Source: Rhizobiaceae bacterium
GTDB lineage: Bacteria; Pseudomonadota; Alphaproteobacteria; Rhizobiales; Rhizobiaceae
NCBI GenBank assembly: GCA_017644105.1
Contig: JAEPMD010000010.1
Location: 1 to 64,000, forward strand
Length of the DNA stretch: 64,000 bases
Direction of reading: 5' to 3'
Part shown: positions 18,547 through 27,353 of the stretch, piece after piece
How positions within the stretch are numbered: position 1 is the stretch's first letter
Layout: every line of letters starts with the position of its first letter
Program-made: the position numbers and the translations under genes
The notes under the pieces: generated by a model
Database searches by the model: none
The model's input: the letters and a program-made list of their open reading frames with translations, nothing else
Told to the model about the DNA's origin: nothing

Positions 18547-19284
18547 TTAAATCATTGCCATGCCGCCATTTACGTGCAGTGTTTGACCTGTCACGTAACC
18601 AGCTTCATCAGAGGCAAGATACGTCACAGCGCTTGCGATATCGGAACCTTCTCCCATCTTTTTCATCGGCACAGCGCCCAAAATGCCTTCTTTCTGCTTA
18701 TCATTCAGCTTATCGGTCATGGCTGACTTGATAAAGCCTGGTGCAACACAGTTCACAGTGATGCCACGCGGTGCAACTTCTTGGGCAAGAGATTTTGAGA
18801 ACCCAATAAGACCGGCTTTAGACGCACAATAGTTTGCTTGTCCTGGATTACCCGTTACACCCACAACAGATGTGATATTGATAATCCGGCCTGCGCGGCG
18901 ACGCATCATTGGATGCGTAAGCTCACGTGTGAGATGAAAGACAGCTGTCAGGTTCACGTTCAATACATCGTTCCAGTTTTCGTCGGACATGCGCACAAAC
19001 AGACCATCACGTGTGATACCGGCATTATTGACCAAAATATCCACGCCTTCCATGTCTTCTTCAGCCTTTTTGCCCAAGGCTTTGACTTCATCCATGTCAG
19101 ACATATTTGCTGGAAGAATATGTACACGATCACCAAGCTCAGCAGCCAAGGCCTCAAGCTTTTCAACGCGCGTTCCGTGAATACCAACGATCGCACCTTG
19201 TGCGTGAAGCTGCTTTGCAATTGCTTCACCTAAACCACCACTAGCACCTGTGACCAGCGCTTTACGTCCTGTTAAATCAAACAT
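18547..19284 (-). CDS. fabG: 3-oxoacyl-ACP reductase
   Basis: NADPH-dependent reductase of the fatty-acid elongation cycle, short-chain dehydrogenase fold. Using the ATG at 19284 (245 residues), the cofactor motif TGASGGLG is near the N-terminus, NNAG follows strand 4, and the catalytic residues are Ser139, Tyr152 and Lys156 (YCASK). AAAGGA precedes two adjacent ATG codons (19287 and 19284); spacing favours the second. It follows fabD by about 20 bases and ends in a strong terminator, so it no longer shares a transcript with acpP. Confidence 0.95.
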   Translation of the reverse strand: MFDLTGRKALVTGASGGLGEAIAKQLHAQGAIVGIHGTRVEKLEALAAELGDRVHILPANMSDMDEVKALGKKAEEDMEGVDILVNNAGITRDGLFVRMSDENWNDVLNVNLTAVFHLTRELTHPMMRRRAGRIINITSVVGVTGNPGQANYCASKAGLIGFSKSLAQEVAPRGITVNCVAPGFIKSAMTDKLNDKQKEGILGAVPMKKMGEGSDIASAVTYLASDEAGYVTGQTLHVNGGMAMI

Positions 19285-19304
19285 CATTGTTTCCTTTAAA
19301 TTTC

Positions 19305-20267
19305 TTAGCCGTTCAGCTTTTCAAGAGCTGCTTCTAAATCTGATGGTGCGTTGACAGCAACACCTGCCAAAGATCGATCAATGCGTCGCGCAAGACCCGT
19401 TAATACTTTGCCTGATCCAACCTCAAACAAAGTTTCCATGCCGTTTGCACCAAGCCATGCAATGCTTTCACGCCAACGAACTTGTCCTGTCACTTGCTCG
19501 ACCAATAGCTTTGTGATGTCTTGTGCATCTGTCACCGGTTCAGCGCGCACATTTGCGATCACCGGAACAGATGGGTTTTGTTTTTCCACACCTGCCAAAG
19601 CTTCTGCCATTGCATCACCTGCCGGACCCATGAGAGTTGAATGGAAGGGCGCAGATACTGGCAACATGATCGCCCGTTTAGCACCTTTATCTGACGCAAG
19701 TGCCGCAGCGGCTTCCACGGCTGCTTTGCCTCCTGAGATTACCAATTGACCACCACCATTATCATTGGCGATCTGACAGGGCCCCTGTGCGGAGGCTTCG
19801 GAGCAAACTGCTTCAACATCAGAATGTTCAAGTCCGATGATCGCTGCCATGGCGCCCTCACCTGCCGGCACTGCTGCTTGCATGGCATTGCCTCGGATGC
19901 GCAGTAAGCGTGCAGTGTCAGAAATTGAAAACATACCCGCTGCACACAAAGCTGAATATTCACCAAGCGAGTGACCTGCGACATATGCAACAGAATTTGG
20001 CAATACGAAACCTTCAGATTCCATGACTTTGATGATTGCCATAGAGACTGCCATCAAGGCAGGCTGTGCGTTTGCTGTAAGTGTCAGCGTGTCTTCTGGG
20101 CCTTCAAACATAGTTGCAGATAGTTTTTCACCTAAAGCGTCATCCACTTCATCAAAAACCGCCTTCGCAACACTGAAATTATCAGCCCATTCTTTACCCA
20201 TGCCAACTGCTTGGCTTCCTTGTCCGGGAAATGTCATTGCGATTTTAGACGCTGTAGCCATTTTCAT
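19305..20267 (-). CDS. fabD: Malonyl-CoA:ACP transacylase
   Basis: Transfers malonyl groups from CoA to ACP, supplying the extender unit used by FabF. The 320-residue protein starts with FPGQGSQAVGMG and has the nucleophile motif GHSLGE with Ser100 and the partner His209 in APFHSTLMGP. Length is typical. It is the first gene of fabD-fabG on the minus strand and is divergent from the aldo-keto reductase gene. Confidence 0.96.
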   Translation of the reverse strand: MKMATASKIAMTFPGQGSQAVGMGKEWADNFSVAKAVFDEVDDALGEKLSATMFEGPEDTLTLTANAQPALMAVSMAIIKVMESEGFVLPNSVAYVAGHSLGEYSALCAAGMFSISDTARLLRIRGNAMQAAVPAGEGAMAAIIGLEHSDVEAVCSEASAQGPCQIANDNGGGQLVISGGKAAVEAAAALASDKGAKRAIMLPVSAPFHSTLMGPAGDAMAEALAGVEKQNPSVPVIANVRAEPVTDAQDITKLLVEQVTGQVRWRESIAWLGANGMETLFEVGSGKVLTGLARRIDRSLAGVAVNAPSDLEAALEKLNG

Positions 20268-20467
20268 TCATTCCTATCGGTAAAATTTTAAGATTGGCCC
20301 ATGTCCACAATCTCATGGCCAATGTCAAGTTTTCCGGTCGCTTGATCTAATATTTTGCAGGTAATACCGCATCAAAAAACAAATTTTAGCGGAAATGATC
20401 GCCATGGGTATTGTCAATTACATATCAGCCCTTATCTTGTTCAGATACACCATGAGGGAAAAATCAT

Positions 20468-21514
20468 ATGAAAATGAATAAATTGGGTCGCACTGATATC
20501 AGTGTGAGTGAGATTTGCCTTGGCACAATGACGTGGGGCGGCAACCAAAATACAGAAGCTGAAGGCCATGAACAAATGGATTATGCCGTTGAAAACGGTG
20601 TGAACTTTTTTGATACGGCCGAGCTATATTCCGTCAATCCCGTTGCTCCTGAAACGCACGGCAACTCAGAGAGATGTGTTGGAACATGGTTCGAAAAAAC
20701 CGGAAAGCGCCAAGACATTGTACTTGCGACCAAGATTATTGGTGGCGGCCCTGCTTGGATCCGTGGCGGCGGCATTCCAACACGCGAGGCTGTAAGCGAA
20801 GCCGTCGAAACCAGCCTTGAGCGCCTCAAAACTGACTATATCGATCTCTATCAAATTCACTGGCCATCACGTGGATCTATCGCTTTTCGTCAAAACTGGG
20901 GTTTTGATGCTTCCAAGCAAGACACCCAGCAATCGCTCGATGAAATTCATGACACGCTTCGTGGCTTAGATGATGCGGTCAAGGCAGGCAAGGTGCGCGC
21001 TGTAGGTCTGTCCAACGAAACGACCTGGGGCACAATGCAATATCTGAAGCTTTCAGAAGAGCATGGTTTGCCGCGTGTGGCGACCATTCAAAACGAATAC
21101 AGCTTGCTTTACCGTCATTATGACACTGACCTTGCTGAAATGTCCCACCACGAAGATATTGGATGTTTGCCATATAGCCCATTGGCGACTGGGATCTTAA
21201 GCGGCAAGTATCGCAACGGTGTGGTCCCAGAAGGTTCTCGACGTTCTATTGAAAAAACTTTGGGCGGGCGCTTCACCGAGCGGGCTCAAGAAGCGACAGA
21301 CGCATATCTTGCTCTTGCGGATGAGCATGGATTGGATCCAAACCAAATGGCGATCGCATTCTGTAACAGCAGATATTTTGTGCCATCAACGATTATCGGT
21401 GCAACTAAAATGGATCAGCTTGAAACATGTGTGAAAGCTGGCGGCGTGACACTTTCAGCTGACGTATTGGATGGCATCGAAAAAATTAATCGTAGCATGC
21501 CTTGGCCATATTAA
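20468..21514 (+). CDS. Tas-like NADP(H)-dependent aldo-keto reductase
   Basis: 348-residue TIM-barrel oxidoreductase. The catalytic tetrad is visible as Asp49, Tyr54 (FFDTAELY), Lys89 (LATKI) and His131 (YQIHWPS). The N-terminal LGRTDISVSEICLGTMTWG, the insert after AELYSVNPVAPETHG and the C-terminal STIIGATKMDQLETC resemble E. coli Tas closely, so it belongs to that subgroup; the natural substrate is unknown. It is transcribed alone, divergently from fabD, and ends in a strong terminator. Confidence 0.92.
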   Translation: MKMNKLGRTDISVSEICLGTMTWGGNQNTEAEGHEQMDYAVENGVNFFDTAELYSVNPVAPETHGNSERCVGTWFEKTGKRQDIVLATKIIGGGPAWIRGGGIPTREAVSEAVETSLERLKTDYIDLYQIHWPSRGSIAFRQNWGFDASKQDTQQSLDEIHDTLRGLDDAVKAGKVRAVGLSNETTWGTMQYLKLSEEHGLPRVATIQNEYSLLYRHYDTDLAEMSHHEDIGCLPYSPLATGILSGKYRNGVVPEGSRRSIEKTLGGRFTERAQEATDAYLALADEHGLDPNQMAIAFCNSRYFVPSTIIGATKMDQLETCVKAGGVTLSADVLDGIEKINRSMPWPY

Positions 21515-21538
21515 TGTCTGGCGAATTATCGAGCAAGA

Positions 21539-21575
21539 AAGGCGGCGAGTTTAAAACTCTCCGCCTTTTTTGTTT
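21539..21575 (+). terminator. Terminator after the aldo-keto reductase
   Basis: AAGGCGG-c-GAGTT pairs with AACTC-t-CCGCCTT around a short loop, followed by TTTTTTGTTTTT on the plus strand. It may also serve the convergent chemoreceptor gene ending at 21589, though the minus-strand T-tract is weaker. Confidence 0.92.
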
Positions 21576-21588
21576 TTATCTGATCCAG

Positions 21589-23790
21589 CTACGCAGCTCG
21601 CGTTTCGCGCGGCATGACTGGCTTTAACGAAAACCCGCCTACCATCTCAGACAGATGATCAACATCTTCGGCTGTTTGGTGTGCAAGAGCTGTTGATTCT
21701 TCCACCATTGCCGCATTTTGTTGGGTCATTTGATCCATCTGACTCACGGCGGAATTAACATTGCGAACGCCGTCGAGCTGTTCACTTGCTGCACGGGCAA
21801 TTGTCGCAATCTGTTCATTAATATTCGTCACATGATCAGAAATCTGCTCAAGAGATTCACCTGTTGCTTTCACAAGCGCAACACCGCTTTCAACTTCACT
21901 GCTTGATTTGGAGATCAGTTCTTTAATCTGCTTCGCAGCATCTGCTGAACGCTGCGCCAGTTCTCTAACTTCCTGTGCAACAACAGCAAAGCCTTTACCT
22001 GCTTCGCCAGCTCTTGCCGCTTCAACACCAGCATTTAACGCCAAGAGGTTGGTTTGGAAGGCAATCTCATCAATCACATTGATGATATTGGAAATGTCCG
22101 CGGAGGCCTTTTCGATGCCTTCCATGGCTTGAACTGCATTGCCGACAACCTCGCTGGATTTATCGGTATCCGCTTTGGCTTGATTGGCGCGTTCAGCAGC
22201 TTCAGTCGCTCGCGTTGATGTTTCCTGAACCGTTGCCGTGATTTCTTCCAGAGCTGCAGATGTTTCTTCTAGTGAGGACGCTTGCTGCTCTGTCCGACGT
22301 GCCAAATCGTCTGCAGAACTTTTCATTTCAACCGAATTACCTTCGATGGATTGTGTGTTCGTTGCAATTTTTGACAATGCACCGTTGATTTTGATGATGG
22401 AGTTATTGAAATCAACACGCAACGCATCAAACTCATCTGGGAATTGCTCTTTGATCTCCAAAGTCAAATCCCCATCGGCAAGGCTTTTCAAATTTTGACC
22501 GAGCTGATCAACCACAACGCTGATCTCCCGCTTGGCTTCTGCCTTTTCACGCTCACGAATTTCACGTTCCTTCTCAGCGCGATTTGCATCTTCCTGCGCT
22601 TTTTGTTCCTGCAATTTTTGCTTCTCAACTGCAGCTTCTTGGAAGACAAGAAGCGTATCCGCCATTTTGCCAATTTCGTCTTTTTGGCCAAGAGCCGGAA
22701 TATCGACATCCAGATCGCCATCGGCGAGCTGGCGCATACTGTCGGTAATCTTCACGATCGGAGAGGCAATCAAACGTCCGATAAAGAACGAAAGTGCTAA
22801 TCCAAACAAGACAATGGCGATCGATGTATAATCTGTCGCTTTAACGGCAAAATTCATCTCAGCTGTCGCGCGCGGTCCTAACTCGTCCTGAAACGCTTTG
22901 TTTTCAAGTTTTAAGTCTTCCATTTGCCTAGCAAGTCTTGGTCCAATCTTGTCCAATGTGCCCGTGATAATGCCATTGCGTTCATTGATAATGACCACAA
23001 CTTGGTCGAATGCAGACCGATATTCGCCAGAAATATTGACGGTGCTTTCCGCCAATTCACGACGCGTTGGATTTTGCAACTCATTGAACATTTTTTCGCT
23101 GAGTTGATTGAACTGATCCAATTCTGAAATTGCTCGCTCAGAACTTGCAGCTTCATTATCCACCAGGAAGCGGTTAGCATAAAGTCGCGCAAGCAACAGA
23201 CTGCGTAATGCAGAACCAGCTGCATGGCTGGCCGCTGGATCTTGATCCTTAAAAGCACTATCCATGATCTGTGTGAGATTTTTCTCAGCCTGTGGCCCGA
23301 GTGCGTTGAGCTGGTCAACCAGCACATTTCGCTGCTTCACCAATTCTGTGACATCAGCAAATGACTTTTGATAAGTTGCAATTGCGACACTTGCACCCGA
23401 CATAATGTCCTTCGCATCCTGGCGCGTGAACAAGCCCTGCCCTTCATTGATATATAATGATGTGGCCGCAATGCGATCTGATACTTTTTCTGCAGCTTCA
23501 TCTGTGTTCTTTAAAATGAAGTCCTTAGAATTCAATCGAGCTTCCAGCAAATTCGCCTGGATCCGGCCCATTTGATTGGTTTGGAGCGCTAAAGCGCGAT
23601 AATCTTTAAAATTTTTGTCGGCTTGGTAGAGACCAAAATGGGCAACCACAGCGACACATATGAGAAAAATTAGAATTATCCCAGAGCCTAGTGTGACCTT
23701 TGTGCCCACATTTAAATTAGAAAATTTGTTTTTAAGTCCAGACGACTTTTTGACCACCTTTTGGGTAGCCTGTTCTTGGTTATGTTCCAT
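21589..23790 (-). CDS. Methyl-accepting chemotaxis protein with a large helical sensor domain
   Basis: 733-residue transmembrane chemoreceptor. Membrane helix 1 lies at about 34-55 and helix 2 at about 322-341, enclosing a roughly 265-residue, almost wholly helical periplasmic domain, the size of a helical bimodular (HBM) domain. A HAMP domain follows (about 342-395), then a coiled linker rich in Glu/Lys, a second HAMP-like segment (GDLTLEIKEQF) and the signalling hairpin with the conserved tip [18 protein letters not shown]. The C-terminus ends ETRAA, with no CheR-tethering pentapeptide. No che genes are nearby. Ligand unknown; small organic acids are common for HBM receptors. Confidence 0.94.
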   Translation of the reverse strand: MEHNQEQATQKVVKKSSGLKNKFSNLNVGTKVTLGSGIILIFLICVAVVAHFGLYQADKNFKDYRALALQTNQMGRIQANLLEARLNSKDFILKNTDEAAEKVSDRIAATSLYINEGQGLFTRQDAKDIMSGASVAIATYQKSFADVTELVKQRNVLVDQLNALGPQAEKNLTQIMDSAFKDQDPAASHAAGSALRSLLLARLYANRFLVDNEAASSERAISELDQFNQLSEKMFNELQNPTRRELAESTVNISGEYRSAFDQVVVIINERNGIITGTLDKIGPRLARQMEDLKLENKAFQDELGPRATAEMNFAVKATDYTSIAIVLFGLALSFFIGRLIASPIVKITDSMRQLADGDLDVDIPALGQKDEIGKMADTLLVFQEAAVEKQKLQEQKAQEDANRAEKEREIREREKAEAKREISVVVDQLGQNLKSLADGDLTLEIKEQFPDEFDALRVDFNNSIIKINGALSKIATNTQSIEGNSVEMKSSADDLARRTEQQASSLEETSAALEEITATVQETSTRATEAAERANQAKADTDKSSEVVGNAVQAMEGIEKASADISNIINVIDEIAFQTNLLALNAGVEAARAGEAGKGFAVVAQEVRELAQRSADAAKQIKELISKSSSEVESGVALVKATGESLEQISDHVTNINEQIATIARAASEQLDGVRNVNSAVSQMDQMTQQNAAMVEESTALAHQTAEDVDHLSEMVGGFSLKPVMPRETRAA

Positions 23791-24160
23791 CAGCCTAGCT
23801 CTCTTTTGGCAAAATGCATTAAAGATTGCTCAGCCCGCACTGAAATTATGTAGCGCTCATTCATTGAAACTGGCGAAGTATCACATTTCCCTGTTAGATC
23901 TACCAACAAAGGACGCCCATGTGCGACAATTCGTGCATGTGTCATACATGCCCATTTCTACGTCGCTAAATTCCACAGCATAATGGTCAACAAGTGGTTA
24001 ATTTCGAAAACCAAATTTCCATAAAACAAATATTCATGTTTTAAATATTTGATTTATATTTAATAATTATAAGTATATAAATTATATTACATATCTATAC
24101 TTGGAAACTGCAAAATAGTGTTTTCAAATTAAATCGGCGAAAAACTATAAGTTTTCTCGA
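23791..24160. other. AT-rich intergenic region upstream of the chemoreceptor gene
   Basis: 370 bases between two minus-strand genes, strongly AT-rich at 24000-24110. It contains CAAATATT/AATATTTG with a nine-base loop near 24029-24053, lacking a GC stem. It presumably holds the chemoreceptor promoter and the end of the aminotransferase transcript. No gene is seen. Confidence 0.35.
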
Positions 24161-25378
24161 TCAACTTGTCTTCAAATGCTGGGTGCAAATTAAAGCTGCA
24201 TTGTCTATCGCATGTTTTCCGTGCGCTATATCAAAGTGCATAAGACCCGCTTCAATGGACGAAAGTGTGCCCAATAGCATATGCGCATTCAGGTGTCCCA
24301 TGTGACCAATACGGAAATAACTGTTGATTTCCGGATCATTCATATCCGCCATGCCCAATCCTATACCAAGCGTAAGACCAAAATTCTCTTCCAGCCAAAT
24401 TCGTAACGGTGTTGCGCGTTGATTTGAAATTTTTGCAGATGTCACTGCATGACTGCGAAGAATAGGATCCTTCACGTTCATTATCACAGCCGGGTCTTGC
24501 ACATCAGCCCAAGCATCAAAAGCTGCCCAAATTGCTTTGGCTAAGGTCTCGTGACGTCGCCAAATATTTTCAAGACCTTCTTCGTCGAGGATCATTTTCA
24601 ACGCTTCATTTAAACCAAACAAATGATGCGTTGGTGCTGTACCGCCATAATACTGATAAAAGATCTGCGGATTAAGCCGCGGCTTCCAATCCCAATACGG
24701 AGATACATTTTCAACGCTTTCACGCATCCCCTTTGCCTTTTCATTGGCAAACACAAAAGCAATGCCTGGCGGGGTCATCAAACCTTTTTGGCTGGCCGCA
24801 ATCATCACATCGACGCCCCATTCATCCATCTCGAATTCATCACAGCCAAGCGACGCGATGCAATCCACCATCAAAAGCGCTGGATGACCAACTTCATCTA
24901 AGATCGCCCTAATCTTAGGGATTTCATATTTGATGGAGCTGGACGTATCGACATGAGTAGTGATGAGAAGCTTTATCTCATGGGATTTATCAGCCGCAAG
25001 CGCATCTCGCAATTCTTGCTCGTCAAAGCTCTTGTGAACACCATAATTGAGCAGTTGTACTTCACCACCTAAGCGCTTTGCAACATGTGCCCAGCCCTCA
25101 CCGAATCTCCCACTGGCAAGCGCCAGCACTTTGTCACCCCTGTTCATCACATTTGCGAGTGAGGCTTCCCAAACACCGTGTCCGTTGGAGATATAAATCG
25201 CGACATCACCTTTGGTAAGGGCCACGCGCTTTAGATCTGCAATGACAGAATAGGTGATTTCCTCCATTAAACCGCTATAGATGTTTGGCGCTGGGCGATG
25301 CATAGCCTGCAACACACGGTCAGGCATGATGGATGGACCAGGAATTGCCAACATATGGCGGCCGTTTGAAAGTGTCAT
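24161..25378 (-). CDS. Class-V PLP aminotransferase, serine-glyoxylate aminotransferase-like
   Basis: 405-residue cytosolic enzyme of the alanine/serine-glyoxylate transaminase group. The PLP-binding lysine is Lys198 in AASQKGLMTPPG, the PLP ring-stacking and phosphate region is at ISNGHGVWEA, and the Asp that holds the pyridine nitrogen is in LLMVDCIASLG (about 172). The N-terminal LAIPGPSIMPDRVLQAM is typical of SGA/AGT enzymes. Substrate pair cannot be fixed from sequence: serine:glyoxylate, alanine:glyoxylate or serine:pyruvate are all possible. AAGG lies seven bases before the ATG. It is a single-gene unit with no serine-cycle genes nearby. Confidence 0.88.
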   Translation of the reverse strand: MTLSNGRHMLAIPGPSIMPDRVLQAMHRPAPNIYSGLMEEITYSVIADLKRVALTKGDVAIYISNGHGVWEASLANVMNRGDKVLALASGRFGEGWAHVAKRLGGEVQLLNYGVHKSFDEQELRDALAADKSHEIKLLITTHVDTSSSIKYEIPKIRAILDEVGHPALLMVDCIASLGCDEFEMDEWGVDVMIAASQKGLMTPPGIAFVFANEKAKGMRESVENVSPYWDWKPRLNPQIFYQYYGGTAPTHHLFGLNEALKMILDEEGLENIWRRHETLAKAIWAAFDAWADVQDPAVIMNVKDPILRSHAVTSAKISNQRATPLRIWLEENFGLTLGIGLGMADMNDPEINSYFRIGHMGHLNAHMLLGTLSSIEAGLMHFDIAHGKHAIDNAALICTQHLKTS

Positions 25379-25539
25379 GAAAATACCTTGGCAACTTAGA
25401 CTGAGAATTGAGACGTCACCATAACGGAAAATAACGCGAAAAATAAAGAGCTATATTTTCAAACTAATCCGCAATTCCTGATCTTAAATAGCACGACCAA
25501 CGTATACGGGTGTAACTGAAACAAAATTGGACCAATTCT

Positions 25540-26103
25540 ATGCCCTTTCGTGCACAATCCGTCTGCGTCTCACTTATTGTTGCTCTTGCCGGAGCAACAA
25601 CCTCCCATCATGCTCTGGCATCTGGTGACAGCTGCCGACTGGATTTAAATGTAAAGTTCATCGAAAGTGCGCCACGGGATCGTTTTGTCATATCAAATAA
25701 CTCAACAAGCAATATCGAAATTTTATCGGCATCTCTTGATCTGTCAAAATCTCAAGGAAATTTGATCTTTGACACGGAAGATGGTGGTGTCGGTGTGGAG
25801 GTATTTCAAAAGTTCCGATCTGAAACAGATGCGGTTAAGCTTGTTTTATCTCCGGAAATAAACGATGGCGACAACCAACTAGATATCGCATTTGAATCCT
25901 TTGCGAGGGATAAAGTATATCAATTTAGCATTGATGTTAATGATCAAAATAAGCAGTCAGATCTTGGGCAAATACGTGTGACGGGTGGTGAGCTATCCGG
26001 TGCTGAGGTCACTTTCCTGATCAAAGAAAACGATGCTCGGCGGACGGTTTCAGCATTGTTTGATGATGCCAATCGCTCCCGCGTTCATCAGAATTACGCG
26101 TAG
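25540..26103 (+). CDS. Secreted protein of unknown function
   Basis: Not recognised. The 187-residue product has a clear signal peptide (about 1-27, cleavage near HALASG) and a mature part that alternates short beta-type segments (IEILSASLDL, NLIFDTEDG, YQFSIDVND, IRVTGGELSGAEVTFLI), suggesting an immunoglobulin-like or jellyroll beta sandwich. There is a single cysteine after the signal, so no lipobox. It is flanked by short gaps on both sides and divergent from the aminotransferase; no neighbour suggests a role. Confidence 0.7.
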   Translation: MPFRAQSVCVSLIVALAGATTSHHALASGDSCRLDLNVKFIESAPRDRFVISNNSTSNIEILSASLDLSKSQGNLIFDTEDGGVGVEVFQKFRSETDAVKLVLSPEINDGDNQLDIAFESFARDKVYQFSIDVNDQNKQSDLGQIRVTGGELSGAEVTFLIKENDARRTVSALFDDANRSRVHQNYA

Positions 26104-26301
26104 TCCCATAATTCTGGCGATTTGATGAATACACACAAAAACTTTACATCAATTTTATGGGTTTAATCGATTAGTCCTTGAAAAATGCGGTATAATATAC
26201 CAAGTGAATCTTGAATACTCTGAAACTAAAATACTAGTCGACCAGTTCAATCATCTATATAGAGTTGATTTGAGAATCGTTGACGAAGAAAGACTTAACC
26301 T

Positions 26302-27255
26302 ATGGGTAAATCTCACCGCATTGCAAATTGCCTGAAAGGCGCGTTGATCGCTGATGCTGCATCTCTTGGTGTACATTGGATATACGATGTAGATCGGGTC
26401 GCTAAAATTTCGAAGGCAAACGGCGGATCAGCGAGTTTCGTTCCAGTTGACGAAGCCAATTATGAAAACACCAAGGGCTATTTTGCCCACCCGTTGCGCG
26501 CATCTGGCGCCAATACGCAATATGGTGAAGTTACACATCTGGCGATTGACTGCCTATTGGGCAATCACGGCAATTTTGACGCTGACGATTACAAAAAGCG
26601 TTTCGTAGCCCATTTTGGACCCGGCGGCACCTATATCGGCTATATCGACCATGCAACGCGCGGAACACTCGACAATATCGCTGCAGAAAAAGAAGAAACT
26701 GGAACGGATGATGTGCAAATGCCAGCGCTTGTTGCGTTACCTGCAATTATTGCACTCGACCCTTCAGACGCTGCAAAAGCAACGCGGATTACCAATGACA
26801 ATCCCATCTCTAATAACGCCGTTAAAGTCTTCCATGGCTTATTAACTGCGGTCCTCAATGGTTCAGAGCTTGAAGATGCTTTAAAAGAAGCATCACTCAT
26901 TGGAGAAGAAGAGCTCTCCGAACTGTTGCAAAATGCGCTGAACACCGACGTAACTGACAGTGTTGTTTATGGCGGCGAAACCGGTCGTGCATGTTATCTA
27001 AAAAGCGCATTGCCGCTTGGTTTTCACATCCTAAAACATACAAACTCTTATGAAGAAGCGATTGAATTGAACAATATGTGCGCTGGCGATAATGCCGGTC
27101 GCTCCGTATTCATAGGCGCGGTCGCTGGCGCTTATTATAATGGTGTTGCAGAGCGCGGCATCCCGCAGAAATGGGTTGAAAAATATCACAATGGCGAAGA
27201 GATTTTCGACAAATGTGATCGGCTCGCTACGATGGCTGAGAATTCGACTCTTTAA
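26302..27255 (+). CDS. ADP-ribosylglycohydrolase-fold protein, J1-crystallin-like
   Basis: 317-residue all-helical protein of the ADP-ribosylglycohydrolase (DraG/ARH) superfamily. The opening CLKGALIADAASLGVHWIYD and the C-terminal MCAGDNAGRSVFIGAVAGA correspond to the first and last metal-binding regions of the fold. In ARH enzymes two magnesium ions are held by TDDT and GGDTDT motifs; here the first reads YGEVTHLAID and the last AGDNAGRS, so most of the acidic ligands are gone. The HWIYD opening is reminiscent of jellyfish J1-crystallin relatives. It may have another hydrolase activity or a binding role; de-ADP-ribosylation is doubtful. Confidence 0.8.
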   Translation: MGKSHRIANCLKGALIADAASLGVHWIYDVDRVAKISKANGGSASFVPVDEANYENTKGYFAHPLRASGANTQYGEVTHLAIDCLLGNHGNFDADDYKKRFVAHFGPGGTYIGYIDHATRGTLDNIAAEKEETGTDDVQMPALVALPAIIALDPSDAAKATRITNDNPISNNAVKVFHGLLTAVLNGSELEDALKEASLIGEEELSELLQNALNTDVTDSVVYGGETGRACYLKSALPLGFHILKHTNSYEEAIELNNMCAGDNAGRSVFIGAVAGAYYNGVAERGIPQKWVEKYHNGEEIFDKCDRLATMAENSTL

Positions 27256-27273
27256 AAACTCGCTCATTAAACA

Positions 27274-27304
27274 AAAAAACCCGGATCTGATCCGGGTTTT
27301 TTAT
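27274..27304. terminator. Bidirectional terminator between convergent genes
   Basis: CCCGGAT (27280-27286) pairs with ATCCGGG (27290-27296) around CTG, with A-runs before and T-runs after the stem. TTTTTTATT follows on the plus strand and TTTTTTTGTTT on the minus strand, so it can serve both the gene ending at 27255 and the chemoreceptor ending at 27354. Confidence 0.93.
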
Positions 27305-27353
27305 TGCTGGAATAAGTTCCGCTTTTTGTTGCGGCTTTACTTAGAATTAGAAT

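Noticed and set aside
22238-22800. Several overlapping frames antisense to the chemoreceptor genes (also at 27769-28290 and 34430-35059)
   Set aside because: Conserved signalling-domain codons produce long antisense frames; the same shadows appear in all three receptor genes.
24000-24110. Very AT-rich stretch as a replication origin or AT-rich element
   Set aside because: No DnaA box cluster, iterons or gene context of an origin; explained as a promoter region.
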